Origin: an uncultured Paracoccaceae bacterium
Lineage (GTDB): Bacteria > Pseudomonadota > Alphaproteobacteria > Rhodobacterales > Rhodobacteraceae
Length of the DNA stretch: 41,750 nt
Direction: 5' to 3'
Assembly (NCBI GenBank): GCA_951812615.1
Contig: CATOSU010000007.1
Location: 1 to 41,750 of the forward strand
In this document: in pieces, positions 24,916 to 33,127 of the stretch
How positions within the stretch are numbered: position 1 is the stretch's first letter
How the letters are laid out: every line of letters begins with the position of its first letter
Position numbers and translations under genes: made by a program
The notes under the pieces: model-generated
Seen by the model: the letters and a program-made list of their open reading frames with translations, nothing else
What the model was told of the DNA's origin: nothing
Databases searched by the model: none

Positions 24916-24936
24916 AATGTGAAAGTATTTTACATT
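24916..24936. promoter_or_regulatory. 21-bp palindrome, distal operator of the DUF2852 operon
   Basis: AATGTGAA-AGTAT-TTTACATT repeats the proximal site with one arm mismatch, exactly 59 bases further upstream. The whole 24850-24985 stretch is strikingly AT-rich for this genome. It may also serve the convergent end of the ybaK gene, but its arrangement fits control of the minus-strand DUF2852-RDD-bpt operon. Confidence 0.65.
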
Positions 24937-24988
24937 AACCAGATATAGTATTTAAAAACAATATATTACAGGAGAAAAAAGTTCCTCC

Positions 24989-25456
24989 CTAGCCGGTAAA
25001 ATCAGCCGTCTCCGCGCCGGACAGGCGCAGCAGGTCGCCGGGATTCAGTCCGAATACATGTGTCGGCGTGCCTGCCGCGGCCCAGACCCTGTCGAAATCG
25101 CACAGCCGGGGATCAAAAAAGGCGCGGATCGGGGTCAGGTGACCGACGGGGGCAACACCGCCGATGGCGAAACCGGTCTGCGCACGGATCAGCGCTGCAT
25201 CCGCCTTGCCCAGGGCTTCTCCGGCCAGCGCCGAAGCCTTATCCGGATCGACGGTATTCGTGCCGGCAGTGATGAACAGGACCGCCGCGCCGCTGTCTTC
25301 GCCGCGAAAGATGATGCTCTTGGCGATCTGGTCGACGTCGCAGCTCAGCGCGCGGGCCGCATCCTGCGCCGTCCGCGACAGTTCGGTTTCGACGATGTCG
25401 GCGGCCAGCCCTGCGTTTTCGAGCGCGGCACGGACCCGTTTCAGGCTCTTGCTCAT
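24989..25456 (-). CDS. YbaK/EbsC-type aminoacyl-tRNA deacylase
   Basis: A 155-residue YbaK/ProX-fold protein. Relatives hydrolyse mischarged aminoacyl-tRNA in trans (Cys-tRNA(Pro) for YbaK). Family marks include KSIIFRGEDSGAAVLFITAG with the substrate Lys, then GFAIGGVAPVGH and the C-terminal PTHVFGLNPGDLLRLSGAET. The start at 25456 (MSKSLKRVRAALENAGL) is preferred. An in-frame extension to 25513 is Arg-rich and lacks a ribosome site. Whether it is a true YbaK or the PrdX/ProXp-ala branch cannot be decided by eye. It is divergent from glnE. Confidence 0.9.
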   Translation of the reverse strand: MSKSLKRVRAALENAGLAADIVETELSRTAQDAARALSCDVDQIAKSIIFRGEDSGAAVLFITAGTNTVDPDKASALAGEALGKADAALIRAQTGFAIGGVAPVGHLTPIRAFFDPRLCDFDRVWAAAGTPTHVFGLNPGDLLRLSGAETADFTG

Positions 25457-25554
25457 GCGGCGAAGGGTGCGGGAACGCGGTGCCACCTGCAACCGGTAAT
25501 TTTGCTGCCGCACGTCGCATTGACCCTGCCGGACCCCGGTAGCAGTGTGCGCGC

Positions 25555-28341
25555 ATGTCCATTGCCGCCCGTATGACCCGCTGTCCGCATCCGTTCGACC
25601 CTGAAATCGGGGCCGAAGCCCTTGCCTCGGTCCCGTTTTTCACCGGCGACATGGCCGGTCTGATCGCCGGGGCCGGCGGCAGCAGCCCCTATCTGAAGAC
25701 CCTGATCGCCCGCGAAGCGGACTGGCTGGAACAGGCAGCCGACGATCCCGAGGCCGCGATTGCCACGCTGATGGGCGATCTGCCGGAAACCGCCGCCGAT
25801 CAGCTGAAGCCGGTGCTGCGGCAGGCCAAGCGCCGGGTCGCGCTGATCGCGGGACTGGCGGATCTTGCCGGGGTCTGGCCGCTGGAAACCGTGACCGGGT
25901 CGCTCACCGATTTTGCCGCGCTGGCCTGCGATCTGGCGGTAAAGGCGGAAATTGCCCGGCTGATCGGGCGCAACAAACTGCCGGGCCAGACCGAAGATGA
26001 CATCGCCACCGCCGGCGGGCTGGTCATTCTTGCGATGGGCAAGATGGGCGCGGGCGAGCTGAACTATTCCTCCGATATCGACCTGATCTGCCTGTTCGAC
26101 GAAACCCGCTTCGACGCGGATGATTATGCCGAAGCGCGGGCCGGGTTCGTTAAGGCCACCCGCGCGTTTTCCACCGCGCTGAGCGAACGGACGGCGGATG
26201 GCTATGTGTTCCGCACGGACCTGCGGTTGCGGCCCGACCCGGCGGTCACACCGGTCTGTATTCCGATGGAGGCCGCCGAGCGGTATTATGAAAGCCTTGG
26301 GCGGACATGGGAACGCGCGGCCTTCATCAAGGCCCGCGCCGTGGCCGGGGACATTGCCGCGGGTGACCGGTTCCTGACGACGCTGAAACCGTTCATCTGG
26401 CGGCGGCATCTGGATTTTGCCGCGATACAGGATGCCCATGACATCCGGTTGCGCATCCGCGAGGCCAAGGGCACGGGCAAACCCATCACGGTGGCCGGGC
26501 ATGACGTGAAACTGGGGCGCGGCGGGATCCGGGAGATCGAGTTTTTCACCCAGACCCGGCAATTGATCGCCGGCGGGCGCGACCCCGGCCTGCGCCAGCG
26601 CGGCACCCTGCCGGGGTTGCAGGCGCTGTCCGAAAAGGGGTGGGTGCCCGAAGAGGTCACCGGCAAGCTGACCGGGCATTATCGCACGCTGCGCGAGATC
26701 GAACACCGGATCCAGATGGTCGATGACGCGCAGACCCACAAGCTGCCGGCCTCGGCCGAGGGGATCGGACGCGTCGCCGCGCTGGCCGGCACCGATCCAG
26801 ACACTCTGATGCGCGACCTGCAGGGCTGCCTGTCTGAGGTGCACCACCTGACCGAGGATTTCTTTGCCCCCGGCGACGGACAGGCCATCGCGCCCGTAGC
26901 GGCCGAGTTCGATCCGTCGGTTCTGGCGCGCTGGACCAGTTACCCGGCCCTGCGGTCGGAACGGGCGGCGCGGATCTTTGCCCGCCTGCGGCCCGAACTG
27001 CTGTCCCGGCTGGGCAAGGTCTCCAAACCGGACGAGGCGCTGCTGGCACTGGACGGGTTTCTGGCGGGACTGCCCGCCGGGGTTCAGCTTTTTTCGCTTT
27101 TCGAGGCCAATCCGCATCTGATCGACCTGCTGGTCGATATCGTCGGCACCTCACCAGCGCTGGCGGCCTATCTGAGCCGCAATTCGGCGGTGTTCGACGC
27201 GGTGATCGGCGGCGACTTCTTCTCGGACTGGCCGGGTCGCGAGGCGCTGAGCACGGAACTGTCCGGTGTTCTGGCCGCCGAACCGGATTACGAGGCGCGG
27301 CTGGACACCGCACGCCGATGGCAACGCGAATGGCATTTCCGGATCGGCGTTCACCTGCTGTGCGGGCTGGCTGACGCGGAAGAGGCCGGCCGGCAATATG
27401 CCGATCTGGCCGGGGCCGTGCTTGCGGCGGTTTACCCGGTTGTGGTCGATCAGTTCGCCATTCGCCACGGCCCGCCGCCGGGCCGCGGGGCGACGGTTCT
27501 GGGGATGGGATCGCTGGGCGCGGAACGCCTGAATACGCGTTCTGATCTGGACGTGATCGTCATCTATGATCCGGACGGCGAAGACATGTCGGACGGGAAA
27601 AAACCGCTGCCGGTGCGGCTTTATTTTGCGCGGCTGACGCAGGCGCTGATCACCGCGATGACCGCGCCGATGTCGCAGGGGCGGCTTTATGAGCTGGACA
27701 TGCGGCTGCGCCCGTCCGGCAATCAGGGGCCGGTCGCAACCAGCTGGAACAGCTTCCGCCGGTACCAGCGTGAGGATGCATGGGTCTGGGAGCATCTGGC
27801 GCTGACCCGCGCCCGTGTGGTCGCCGGCGCGTCGGATCTGGCCGCCGATGTAGAGGCATTCCGCCGCTCTGTGCTGCCGGGGGCCGACGCGGCACAGGTC
27901 CGGACCGGGATCGCCGACATGCGCGGACGCATCGCCGAGGCCAAGTCCGATGGTGGCGTCTGGGACGCCAAGACCGGCGCCGGGCGACTGCAGGACATCG
28001 AGCTGATCGCCCAGGGCGGCGCGCTCATGGCCGGGGTCAGCGAACGTGACATTCGCGCCGGTCTGGCCGGCGGCGTCGCTTCCGGATGGCTGGATGACGC
28101 AGATGCCGAAGCATTGTGGTCTGCCTATGATCTTTTCTGGCAGGTGATCGCGGCTACGCGGCTGGTGTCTGAAACGCCGCTGGCGTCCGAGGACGTGGGT
28201 GCCGGAACCGCGGCATTTCTGTGCTGGGTCACCGGATTTGAAAGGATCGCGGATTTGCAGCGAAAACTGGAAACCAGCTACGAGGAAACGGATGCGCGGA
28301 TCTCTGCGCTGCTGAAGGCCGGGGTGTCCGATGACGGGTAG
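25555..28341 (+). CDS. glnE: Bifunctional glutamine synthetase adenylyltransferase/deadenylase
   Basis: GlnE adenylylates glutamine synthetase when nitrogen is plentiful and removes the AMP when it is scarce, under PII control. It has 928 residues, near the E. coli length. Two nucleotidyltransferase domains are visible. The N-terminal deadenylylase carries GAGELNYSSDIDLICLFD at about residues 164-182. The C-terminal adenylyltransferase carries GAERLNTRSDLDVIVIYD at about 654-671. Each is followed by a helical PII-uridylyltransferase-like region (GRGGIREIEFFTQTRQLIAG in the first, AGRLQDIELIAQGGALMAG in the second). ATG 25555 or 25573 could be the start. It overlaps the next gene by 11 bases. 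Confidence 0.95.
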   Translation: MSIAARMTRCPHPFDPEIGAEALASVPFFTGDMAGLIAGAGGSSPYLKTLIAREADWLEQAADDPEAAIATLMGDLPETAADQLKPVLRQAKRRVALIAGLADLAGVWPLETVTGSLTDFAALACDLAVKAEIARLIGRNKLPGQTEDDIATAGGLVILAMGKMGAGELNYSSDIDLICLFDETRFDADDYAEARAGFVKATRAFSTALSERTADGYVFRTDLRLRPDPAVTPVCIPMEAAERYYESLGRTWERAAFIKARAVAGDIAAGDRFLTTLKPFIWRRHLDFAAIQDAHDIRLRIREAKGTGKPITVAGHDVKLGRGGIREIEFFTQTRQLIAGGRDPGLRQRGTLPGLQALSEKGWVPEEVTGKLTGHYRTLREIEHRIQMVDDAQTHKLPASAEGIGRVAALAGTDPDTLMRDLQGCLSEVHHLTEDFFAPGDGQAIAPVAAEFDPSVLARWTSYPALRSERAARIFARLRPELLSRLGKVSKPDEALLALDGFLAGLPAGVQLFSLFEANPHLIDLLVDIVGTSPALAAYLSRNSAVFDAVIGGDFFSDWPGREALSTELSGVLAAEPDYEARLDTARRWQREWHFRIGVHLLCGLADAEEAGRQYADLAGAVLAAVYPVVVDQFAIRHGPPPGRGATVLGMGSLGAERLNTRSDLDVIVIYDPDGEDMSDGKKPLPVRLYFARLTQALITAMTAPMSQGRLYELDMRLRPSGNQGPVATSWNSFRRYQREDAWVWEHLALTRARVVAGASDLAADVEAFRRSVLPGADAAQVRTGIADMRGRIAEAKSDGGVWDAKTGAGRLQDIELIAQGGALMAGVSERDIRAGLAGGVASGWLDDADAEALWSAYDLFWQVIAATRLVSETPLASEDVGAGTAAFLCWVTGFERIADLQRKLETSYEETDARISALLKAGVSDDG

Positions 28342-28603
28342 TTCTCCGGTCGACCCCAAGGGACTGATCCGCGAAAGTTACCGGATCGAGGGCATCACGG
28401 TCGAGGAATGTCGCAGCATTTTCCTCGACTGGGCGCTGTCCCTGCCCGAAGGGCAGGATAACGGCCCGGCGCTGAGCGCCCTGCTGGACACCTATGCCCC
28501 CGACGCTCCCGATCACCCGATGACGCAGATCCTGCGCGACGGGCAGAACGGCCTTGCCACCCCGCGGCGGTGGGGCGGATGGCGCTCCAGACCGAGAAAC
28601 TGA
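28331..28603 (+). CDS. Small conserved protein coupled to glnE
   Basis: A 90-residue acidic protein whose ATG lies inside the end of glnE (11-base overlap). The core GLIRESYRIEGITVEECRSI and FLDWALSLPEGQD is well formed and I recall similar proteins in Rhodobacterales after glnE. The C-terminal 15 residues are Arg/Gly-rich and low in structure (TPRRWGGWRSRPRN). No signal peptide, membrane segment or metal motif is seen. Translational coupling suggests co-expression with GlnE, but no role in nitrogen control can be claimed. Confidence 0.75.
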   Translation: MTGSSPVDPKGLIRESYRIEGITVEECRSIFLDWALSLPEGQDNGPALSALLDTYAPDAPDHPMTQILRDGQNGLATPRRWGGWRSRPRN

Positions 28604-28727
28604 CTGTTTCCAATTTGAAAACACTGAAAAACACGCAATTTGACGCTTTTTTGCCCAAATTGACTGTCAAAACTTGGTCATCGAGCAAAAAGCCCCGGCC
28701 ACAGGGGCGACCAAGGAGACAGAGATC

Positions 28728-29468
28728 ATGAAACCCGTTCGCGCCATCGCACTTGTTGCACTGGGTCTGACCGTTTCGGCCTGCGCCAGCGTCGATCCGG
28801 TGAGCCGCAACGCGCCGTACGAGCAAGTGCCGAACGAAGGCGTACCCACGAATTACGATTTCGGCGCGGTGGAAAACCCCGAGGCGCTGACCGTGACGGC
28901 GGCGGCTCACGATACCTCGCTGACCGATAACCCGGTGCTGATCGAGCAGGGCAAGGCGCCGGTGCATGTCAAAACTGTTGCCGTCAGCGTCCCGCGCGAG
29001 CTTCGCGTGAGCGAGGCCAACAGCTATTATCCGGGCGGCGACATCGTCTGGCGCGGCGACCCGATCGGTGACCGCCATGCGCAGGTGCAGAAGATCTTCG
29101 AAGACGCGATGGTCAAGGGCGTGGAGCCGCTGGACGGTCCGGTCGCCGTTGACCTGCTGATCGAGGTCAAGCGCTTCCACGCGATCAGCGAAAAGGCCCG
29201 GTACACCGTTGGCGGCCTGCATTCCATCACATTCGACGTGGCCATCAAGAACACCGAAACCGGAGAGCTTGTGGTGCCGGTGCGCACGGTGAAGGCCGAT
29301 CTGGACGCCTTTGGCGGACGCGCGGCGATCCTTGCGGATGAACGCGGCGATACCCAGAAGGTGCGCATCACCAATCACCTGTCCGAAGTGATCCGGCAGG
29401 AGCTCTCAAACCCCGAAGGTTACAAAAACGCCAGCCTCGGGTTCTTTCAGCTGGTCAACAATCTCTGA
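28728..29468 (+). CDS. Putative lipoprotein, DUF6778-like
   Basis: A 246-residue exported lipoprotein. The signal peptide MKPVRAIALVALGLTVSAC has the lipobox VSAC with Cys19 as the lipidation site. The mature part is mixed alpha/beta without cysteines (VKTVAVSVPRELRVSEANSY, VEPLDGPVAVDLLIEVKRFH, ITFDVAIKNTETGELVVP). The pattern fits the DUF6778 family of Rhodobacterales, a name recalled rather than searched. The ATG at 28728 has AAGGAGAC upstream. The frame open above it is not coding. A TTGAC-T-GTCAA palindrome in the upstream AT-rich region could mark its promoter. Confidence 0.78.
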   Translation: MKPVRAIALVALGLTVSACASVDPVSRNAPYEQVPNEGVPTNYDFGAVENPEALTVTAAAHDTSLTDNPVLIEQGKAPVHVKTVAVSVPRELRVSEANSYYPGGDIVWRGDPIGDRHAQVQKIFEDAMVKGVEPLDGPVAVDLLIEVKRFHAISEKARYTVGGLHSITFDVAIKNTETGELVVPVRTVKADLDAFGGRAAILADERGDTQKVRITNHLSEVIRQELSNPEGYKNASLGFFQLVNNL

Positions 29469-29505
29469 GCTTTTCCCTCGGGAGCTTGACCGTTAAGAGG
29501 GCGCC

Positions 29506-30711
29506 ATGACGGCGCCTTCTTCTCATTCCGAATATCCGCAGGTGCGGATGAAACCCAAGACCGACACCCGTGCGATCCGGCACGGGTTTCCGTGGGTCTA
29601 TTCAAATCAGCTGGTTCTGGACCGGCGCACGCGCAAGATCGCACCCGGCAGCATCGTGGTGCTGGAGGACGAGGCGCGCACGCCGCTGGCGCTGGCCGCG
29701 TTCAATGCGGGATCGCGGATTTCGGTTCGCGTGCTGGACCGGAACCTTCAGGCCGGGATCGACGTTGACTGGTTCGCCGCGCGGATCAACCGGGCGCTGG
29801 CGTTGCGCGAACGCCTCTATGATGCGCCGTTCTACCGGCTGATCCATGCCGAGGGCGACGGACTGCCGGGTATTGTCGTCGACCGGTTCGGCGACACGCT
29901 GGTGTTGCAGCCCAACGCGGCCTGGGCCGAGGCCCTGCTGGATCCGCTGACCGCGGCGCTGGCGGCCATTCCCGGTGTCACCACGATCCTCAAGAACGCC
30001 GAGGGCCGCACCCGCGGGCTGGAAGGGCTGGACAACCAGTCCGGCGTGCTGCGCGGCACCGCGCCGGATGCGCCGGTGCATGTGCCGATGAACGGTGCCA
30101 CCTACCTGGCCGATCTGACCGGTGGTCAGAAAACCGGCCTGTTTTATGATCAGCGCGAAAACCACGCCTTTGCCGCCCGGCTGGCGCGGGAGGCGGATGT
30201 GCTGGACGTGTTTTCCCATGTTGGGGGCTTTGCGCTGGCGGCACTGGCCGGCGGTGCACGCGCGGCGCTCTGCGTGGACGGGTCGGCCGCGGCACTGGAA
30301 CTGGCCGGGGCAGGGGCTGTGGCCGCGGGGTTCACCGGGTTTTCCACCCGCCGCGGCGATGCCTTCGAGGTTATGGCCGCGTTGCAGGGCGAGGACCGGC
30401 AATTCGACCTGGTGGTCTGCGACCCGCCGGCCTTTGCACCCAACAAACAGGCGCTGGATGCGGGTCTGCGGGCCTATGAGCGTGTGGCCCGGCTGGCCGC
30501 ACCGCTGGTCCGGACGGGCGGTGCGCTGGTGCTGTGTTCCTGTTCGCACGCCGCGGATCTGGCGAAATTCCACCTCGCCTGCACGCGGGGGATCGGCCGG
30601 GCCGGGCGGCACGGTGCGCTGATCCATACCGGGTTCGCCGGGCCCGATCATCCCCGCCACCCGATGCTGCCGGAAACGGGCTATCTCAAAGCCCTGACCT
30701 TCGCGCTGTGA
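29506..30711 (+). CDS. rlmI: 23S rRNA m5C methyltransferase (RlmI-type)
   Basis: A 401-residue class I SAM methyltransferase with an N-terminal PUA domain (RHGFPWVYSNQLVLDRRTRK). In E. coli RlmI methylates C1962 of 23S rRNA. The SAM motif is VLDVFSHVGGFALAALAGGA. The catalytic region has VVCDPPAFAPNK and VLCSCSH, both features of the RlmI/YccW group. GLFYDQRENHAFAARLA is also typical. The start ATG at 29506 has AAGAGG upstream. The last codons overlap the GTG start of the PIN gene (GTGA), so the two are translationally coupled. The gene lies in a plus-strand run after the lipoprotein. Confidence 0.9.
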   Translation: MTAPSSHSEYPQVRMKPKTDTRAIRHGFPWVYSNQLVLDRRTRKIAPGSIVVLEDEARTPLALAAFNAGSRISVRVLDRNLQAGIDVDWFAARINRALALRERLYDAPFYRLIHAEGDGLPGIVVDRFGDTLVLQPNAAWAEALLDPLTAALAAIPGVTTILKNAEGRTRGLEGLDNQSGVLRGTAPDAPVHVPMNGATYLADLTGGQKTGLFYDQRENHAFAARLAREADVLDVFSHVGGFALAALAGGARAALCVDGSAAALELAGAGAVAAGFTGFSTRRGDAFEVMAALQGEDRQFDLVVCDPPAFAPNKQALDAGLRAYERVARLAAPLVRTGGALVLCSCSHAADLAKFHLACTRGIGRAGRHGALIHTGFAGPDHPRHPMLPETGYLKALTFAL

Positions 30712-31241
30712 AGCTCGTCCTCGATGCCTGTGTGCTCTATCCGACGGTGATGCGCGAGGTTCTTCTGGGCGCTGCCGGGCAGGGGTTCTTCACCCCGCTC
30801 TGGTCGGCGCGCCTGCTGGAGGAATGGGCGCGGGCGGCGCGCAAGCTCGGCCCCGAAGGCGAGGCGCAGGCGCGGGGCGAGATTGCGCTCTTGCGGGCGG
30901 CATGGCCTGGGGCGGAACAGAAGGCTGATCCCGGGGCGGAGGCACGGCTGTGGCTGCCTGACCCGGGGGATGTGCATGTTCTGGCGGTTGCGGTGTCGTC
31001 CTCTGCCGATGGCATTGTCACGGTGAACGCCCGGGATTTTCCGCGCAACCTGTTGGCCGAACAGGGGCTGGTGCGGGTCGATCCCGATCAGTTGCTGCAC
31101 GGGTTCTGGCAGGCCCGGCCGGAGGCGATGGACGCGGTCGGCACCCGCGTTCTGGCTGAGGCCAACCGGCAGGGGGACTGGACAATGCGCGGGCTTCTGA
31201 AAAAAGCGCGCCTGCCGCGGCTGGGCAAGGCGCTGGGGTAG
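30708..31241 (+). CDS. PIN domain protein without adjacent antitoxin
   Basis: A 177-residue PIN-fold nuclease-like protein starting with GTG at 30708 (MKLVLDACVLYPTVMREVL) overlapping the rlmI stop. The acidic PIN residues are in place: Asp6 in the first strand, Glu in LLEEWARAA, Asp in PDPGDVHVLAVAV and Asp in VTVNARDFP. Unlike VapC toxins there is no antitoxin gene beside it, and the C-terminal 45 residues are an extra helical region (EAMDAVGTRVLAEANRQ). Coupling to rlmI suggests a housekeeping RNA role, by inference. NCBI uses a family label of this type (RSP_2648-like) for Rhodobacterales, recalled from memory. Confidence 0.83.
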   Translation: MKLVLDACVLYPTVMREVLLGAAGQGFFTPLWSARLLEEWARAARKLGPEGEAQARGEIALLRAAWPGAEQKADPGAEARLWLPDPGDVHVLAVAVSSSADGIVTVNARDFPRNLLAEQGLVRVDPDQLLHGFWQARPEAMDAVGTRVLAEANRQGDWTMRGLLKKARLPRLGKALG

Positions 31242-31266
31242 GATGGGTGCTCAGCACCCATCCTAC
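31238..31266. terminator. Bidirectional hairpin containing the stop codons of both convergent genes
   Basis: GTAGGATGGGTGCT, one central base, then its exact reverse complement AGCACCCATCCTAC. The outer GTAG arms give TAG stops on both strands: 31239-31241 for the PIN gene and 31265-31263 for the M48 gene. Palindromes of this type (GTAGGATGGGTG...CACCCATCCTAC) are, as I recall, dispersed repeats in several proteobacteria. Confidence 0.7.
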
Positions 31267-31955
31267 GGGCGTTTCGTTTCCCAGCGCGCTTCCAGCTTTT
31301 CCAGCGCCTCGATGCGCTGGTCCACCTTCGGATGGGTCATCAGCCAGGCCGGGGCCATTCCCGCGCGCTGCTGGGTGAGTTCCTCGAGCTTGCGGAACAG
31401 CGATTTCTGCGGCTCCACCCCGATCCCGGCCTTGGTCAGCAGCGCCGCGGCATAGGCGTCGGCCTCGTATTCATCGCCCTGCGACAGCCGGGCTGCCAGA
31501 AGCGAGGTGAGCATATTGGCGATCCAGACCCCGACAAAGGGCACATAGCGCCCGAGGATCATCGCCAGCGCCGTGCGCAGCGCGTTCTGCCCCGAAAAAT
31601 CGATCATCCGCCGCCGCGCATGGCCCAGTGCCACATGGCCCAGCTCATGCGCGATCACGCTGGCCATTTCCTCGGCCGAGACCTCGCCACTTTGGTACTT
31701 GCGGTAAAAGCCGCGGGTGATGAAGATCCGCCCGTCCGGCGCGGCCAGCCCGTTGACCGGATCGATTTCGTAGACATAGACCGGCACCCGCGCCAGATCG
31801 AGCGCGGCGGCCAGCCGGTCGGTGATCCGTCTCAGCCGGGGATCGGCCAGTTCGGTGGACCGCGCGTCGAGCTCCTTCTTCGTGCGCCAGACCGAAAACT
31901 GGTACATGGCCACCGCGTAAAGCACAGCAAGAAGGATCGGGGTCAGCTTGAGCAT
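31263..31955 (-). CDS. M48 family zinc metallopeptidase, membrane-anchored
   Basis: A 230-residue membrane protease. It has an N-terminal anchor (MLKLTPILLAVLYAVAMYQF) and the zinc motif His103-Glu-x-x-His107 (IAHELGHVALGHARR). The third ligand is the Glu in GDEYEADAYAAALL, spaced as in M48. A second hydrophobic stretch (YVPFVGVWIANMLTSLLAAR) lies between them, as in the HtpX/Oma1-like members. Short length and the D-E-x-E-A-D-A motif favour the Oma1/YggG-type branch. It probably acts in membrane or periplasmic protein quality control. The TAG stop lies in the shared hairpin. Confidence 0.88.
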   Translation of the reverse strand: MLKLTPILLAVLYAVAMYQFSVWRTKKELDARSTELADPRLRRITDRLAAALDLARVPVYVYEIDPVNGLAAPDGRIFITRGFYRKYQSGEVSAEEMASVIAHELGHVALGHARRRMIDFSGQNALRTALAMILGRYVPFVGVWIANMLTSLLAARLSQGDEYEADAYAAALLTKAGIGVEPQKSLFRKLEELTQQRAGMAPAWLMTHPKVDQRIEALEKLEARWETKRP

Positions 31956-31978
31956 ACCCCTGATATGGCGTCTCGGGC

Positions 31979-33127
31979 CTAGCGGATCAACATCCCGGTG
32001 TCATAGCGGGACAATCGCTCGGTCCCGTCCGGTGTCACCAGAACCGAATGACCGACACACATGGCCAGCCCCGTGTCACTGTCCATCAGGATCATATGCA
32101 GGAAAAACACCTGATTTTCCTGCATGATCAGCGGGTTGCCCTCGTAGAACATCGGGAAATCGACCCAGATCGGGGGATAGACCGCGCCCATGCCATAGCC
32201 GCAGGCCTGCAGGCGGGCATGGTGCAGGCCGTGGCGGTCGAACACCTGCGCGTGGGCGTCGTACACGTCACCCATGGGGGCGCCGGGACGGATGGCGGCC
32301 TCGCAGGCGGCCAGCGCCTCGTCACAGGCGGCGTGCATGGCGCGTTGCGCGGCGGGCGGTTCGCCGGTGATGATCGTGCGCATCATGGCCGCGTGATAGC
32401 GGGCAAAAACACCGGACCATTCGAGGGTCAGCTGGTCCTGCGCCAGCAGGTGCCGGCGCCCGGAATGTGACCGGCACAGCAGCGCGCCGGGGCCGGAGCC
32501 GAGAATGATCTCGTTGCCCGCATAATCGCCGCCGCCGCGGAACACCGCACCCTGCATCGCCGCCAGAATATCGCCTTCGAAGGCGCCGGCGCGGGTTTCT
32601 TCCAGCGCCGCGTCCAGCGCGTCATCGGACAGCGCGGCGGCCTTGCGGTGCATATCGATCTCGGCCGGTGATTTGATCCGGCGCAGCGCCGGGATCAGGT
32701 CCGAGGCATCGGTGAGACCCGGCAGGGCGGCGCGCAAAAGCTGGCCGTTGAAATCCGTCAGCCCGGCGGTCCTGCTTTCGAAGCCCAGTGTCCCGCCGAG
32801 CACGCCCAGTTCGGACAGGAGCGCCTTGAGATCCAGCGCCGGGTTGGCGCCCTGGTATTCCGGCCAGACATGGATCCGGGCATCGTTCAGCGTCGAGGTC
32901 TGCTGTGCCTGCCGCAGATCGGGCAGGCGGGTCAGCAGGTGGAGCTCGCCACCAGCCGTCAGGACGAGGCACTGAAACATCGCATAGCCGAACGTGTCAT
33001 AGCCACAGAGCCAATACTGGCTCTCTGGTGCAAAGAGCAGCAGCGCGTCGAGGCCCTCGCTTTGCACTGCCTGCCGTGCGGCGGCCTGCCGACCGGCATA
33101 TTCGGCGGTGTCGAAGTGGAACGGCAT
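31979..33127 (-). CDS. M24-fold hydrolase, metal ligands lost (ectoine-hydrolase/creatinase-like)
   Basis: A 382-residue pita-bread-fold protein of the peptidase M24 superfamily with creatinase-type N-terminal domain. The five metal ligands of active aminopeptidases are replaced. The first Asp region reads LEWSGVF, the second RYHAAMMRT, the His region ACGYGMGAVYPP and the Glu regions VFFLHMILMDS and SVLVTPDG. Metal-independent members with similar blocks include creatinase and ectoine hydrolase DoeA, so a C-N hydrolase of a small amidine or lactam is more likely than a peptidase. The ATG at 33127 shares its A with the TGA of the P450 gene, so the two are co-translated. Confidence 0.8.
   Translation of the reverse strand: MPFHFDTAEYAGRQAAARQAVQSEGLDALLLFAPESQYWLCGYDTFGYAMFQCLVLTAGGELHLLTRLPDLRQAQQTSTLNDARIHVWPEYQGANPALDLKALLSELGVLGGTLGFESRTAGLTDFNGQLLRAALPGLTDASDLIPALRRIKSPAEIDMHRKAAALSDDALDAALEETRAGAFEGDILAAMQGAVFRGGGDYAGNEIILGSGPGALLCRSHSGRRHLLAQDQLTLEWSGVFARYHAAMMRTIITGEPPAAQRAMHAACDEALAACEAAIRPGAPMGDVYDAHAQVFDRHGLHHARLQACGYGMGAVYPPIWVDFPMFYEGNPLIMQENQVFFLHMILMDSDTGLAMCVGHSVLVTPDGTERLSRYDTGMLIR

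Noticed and set aside
24857-24936. CRP/FNR binding sites
   Set aside because: The spacing between TGTGA and TCACA is 7, not 6, and the FNR core TTGAT is absent; kept as an unnamed operator.
25453-28359. Long minus-strand frames opposite glnE (554 and 402 codons)
   Set aside because: Antisense to a full-length GlnE with both catalytic domains intact; no ribosome site or family motif.
30708-31241. VapC toxin of a toxin-antitoxin pair
   Set aside because: No antitoxin-like frame lies upstream or downstream; the upstream partner is rlmI.
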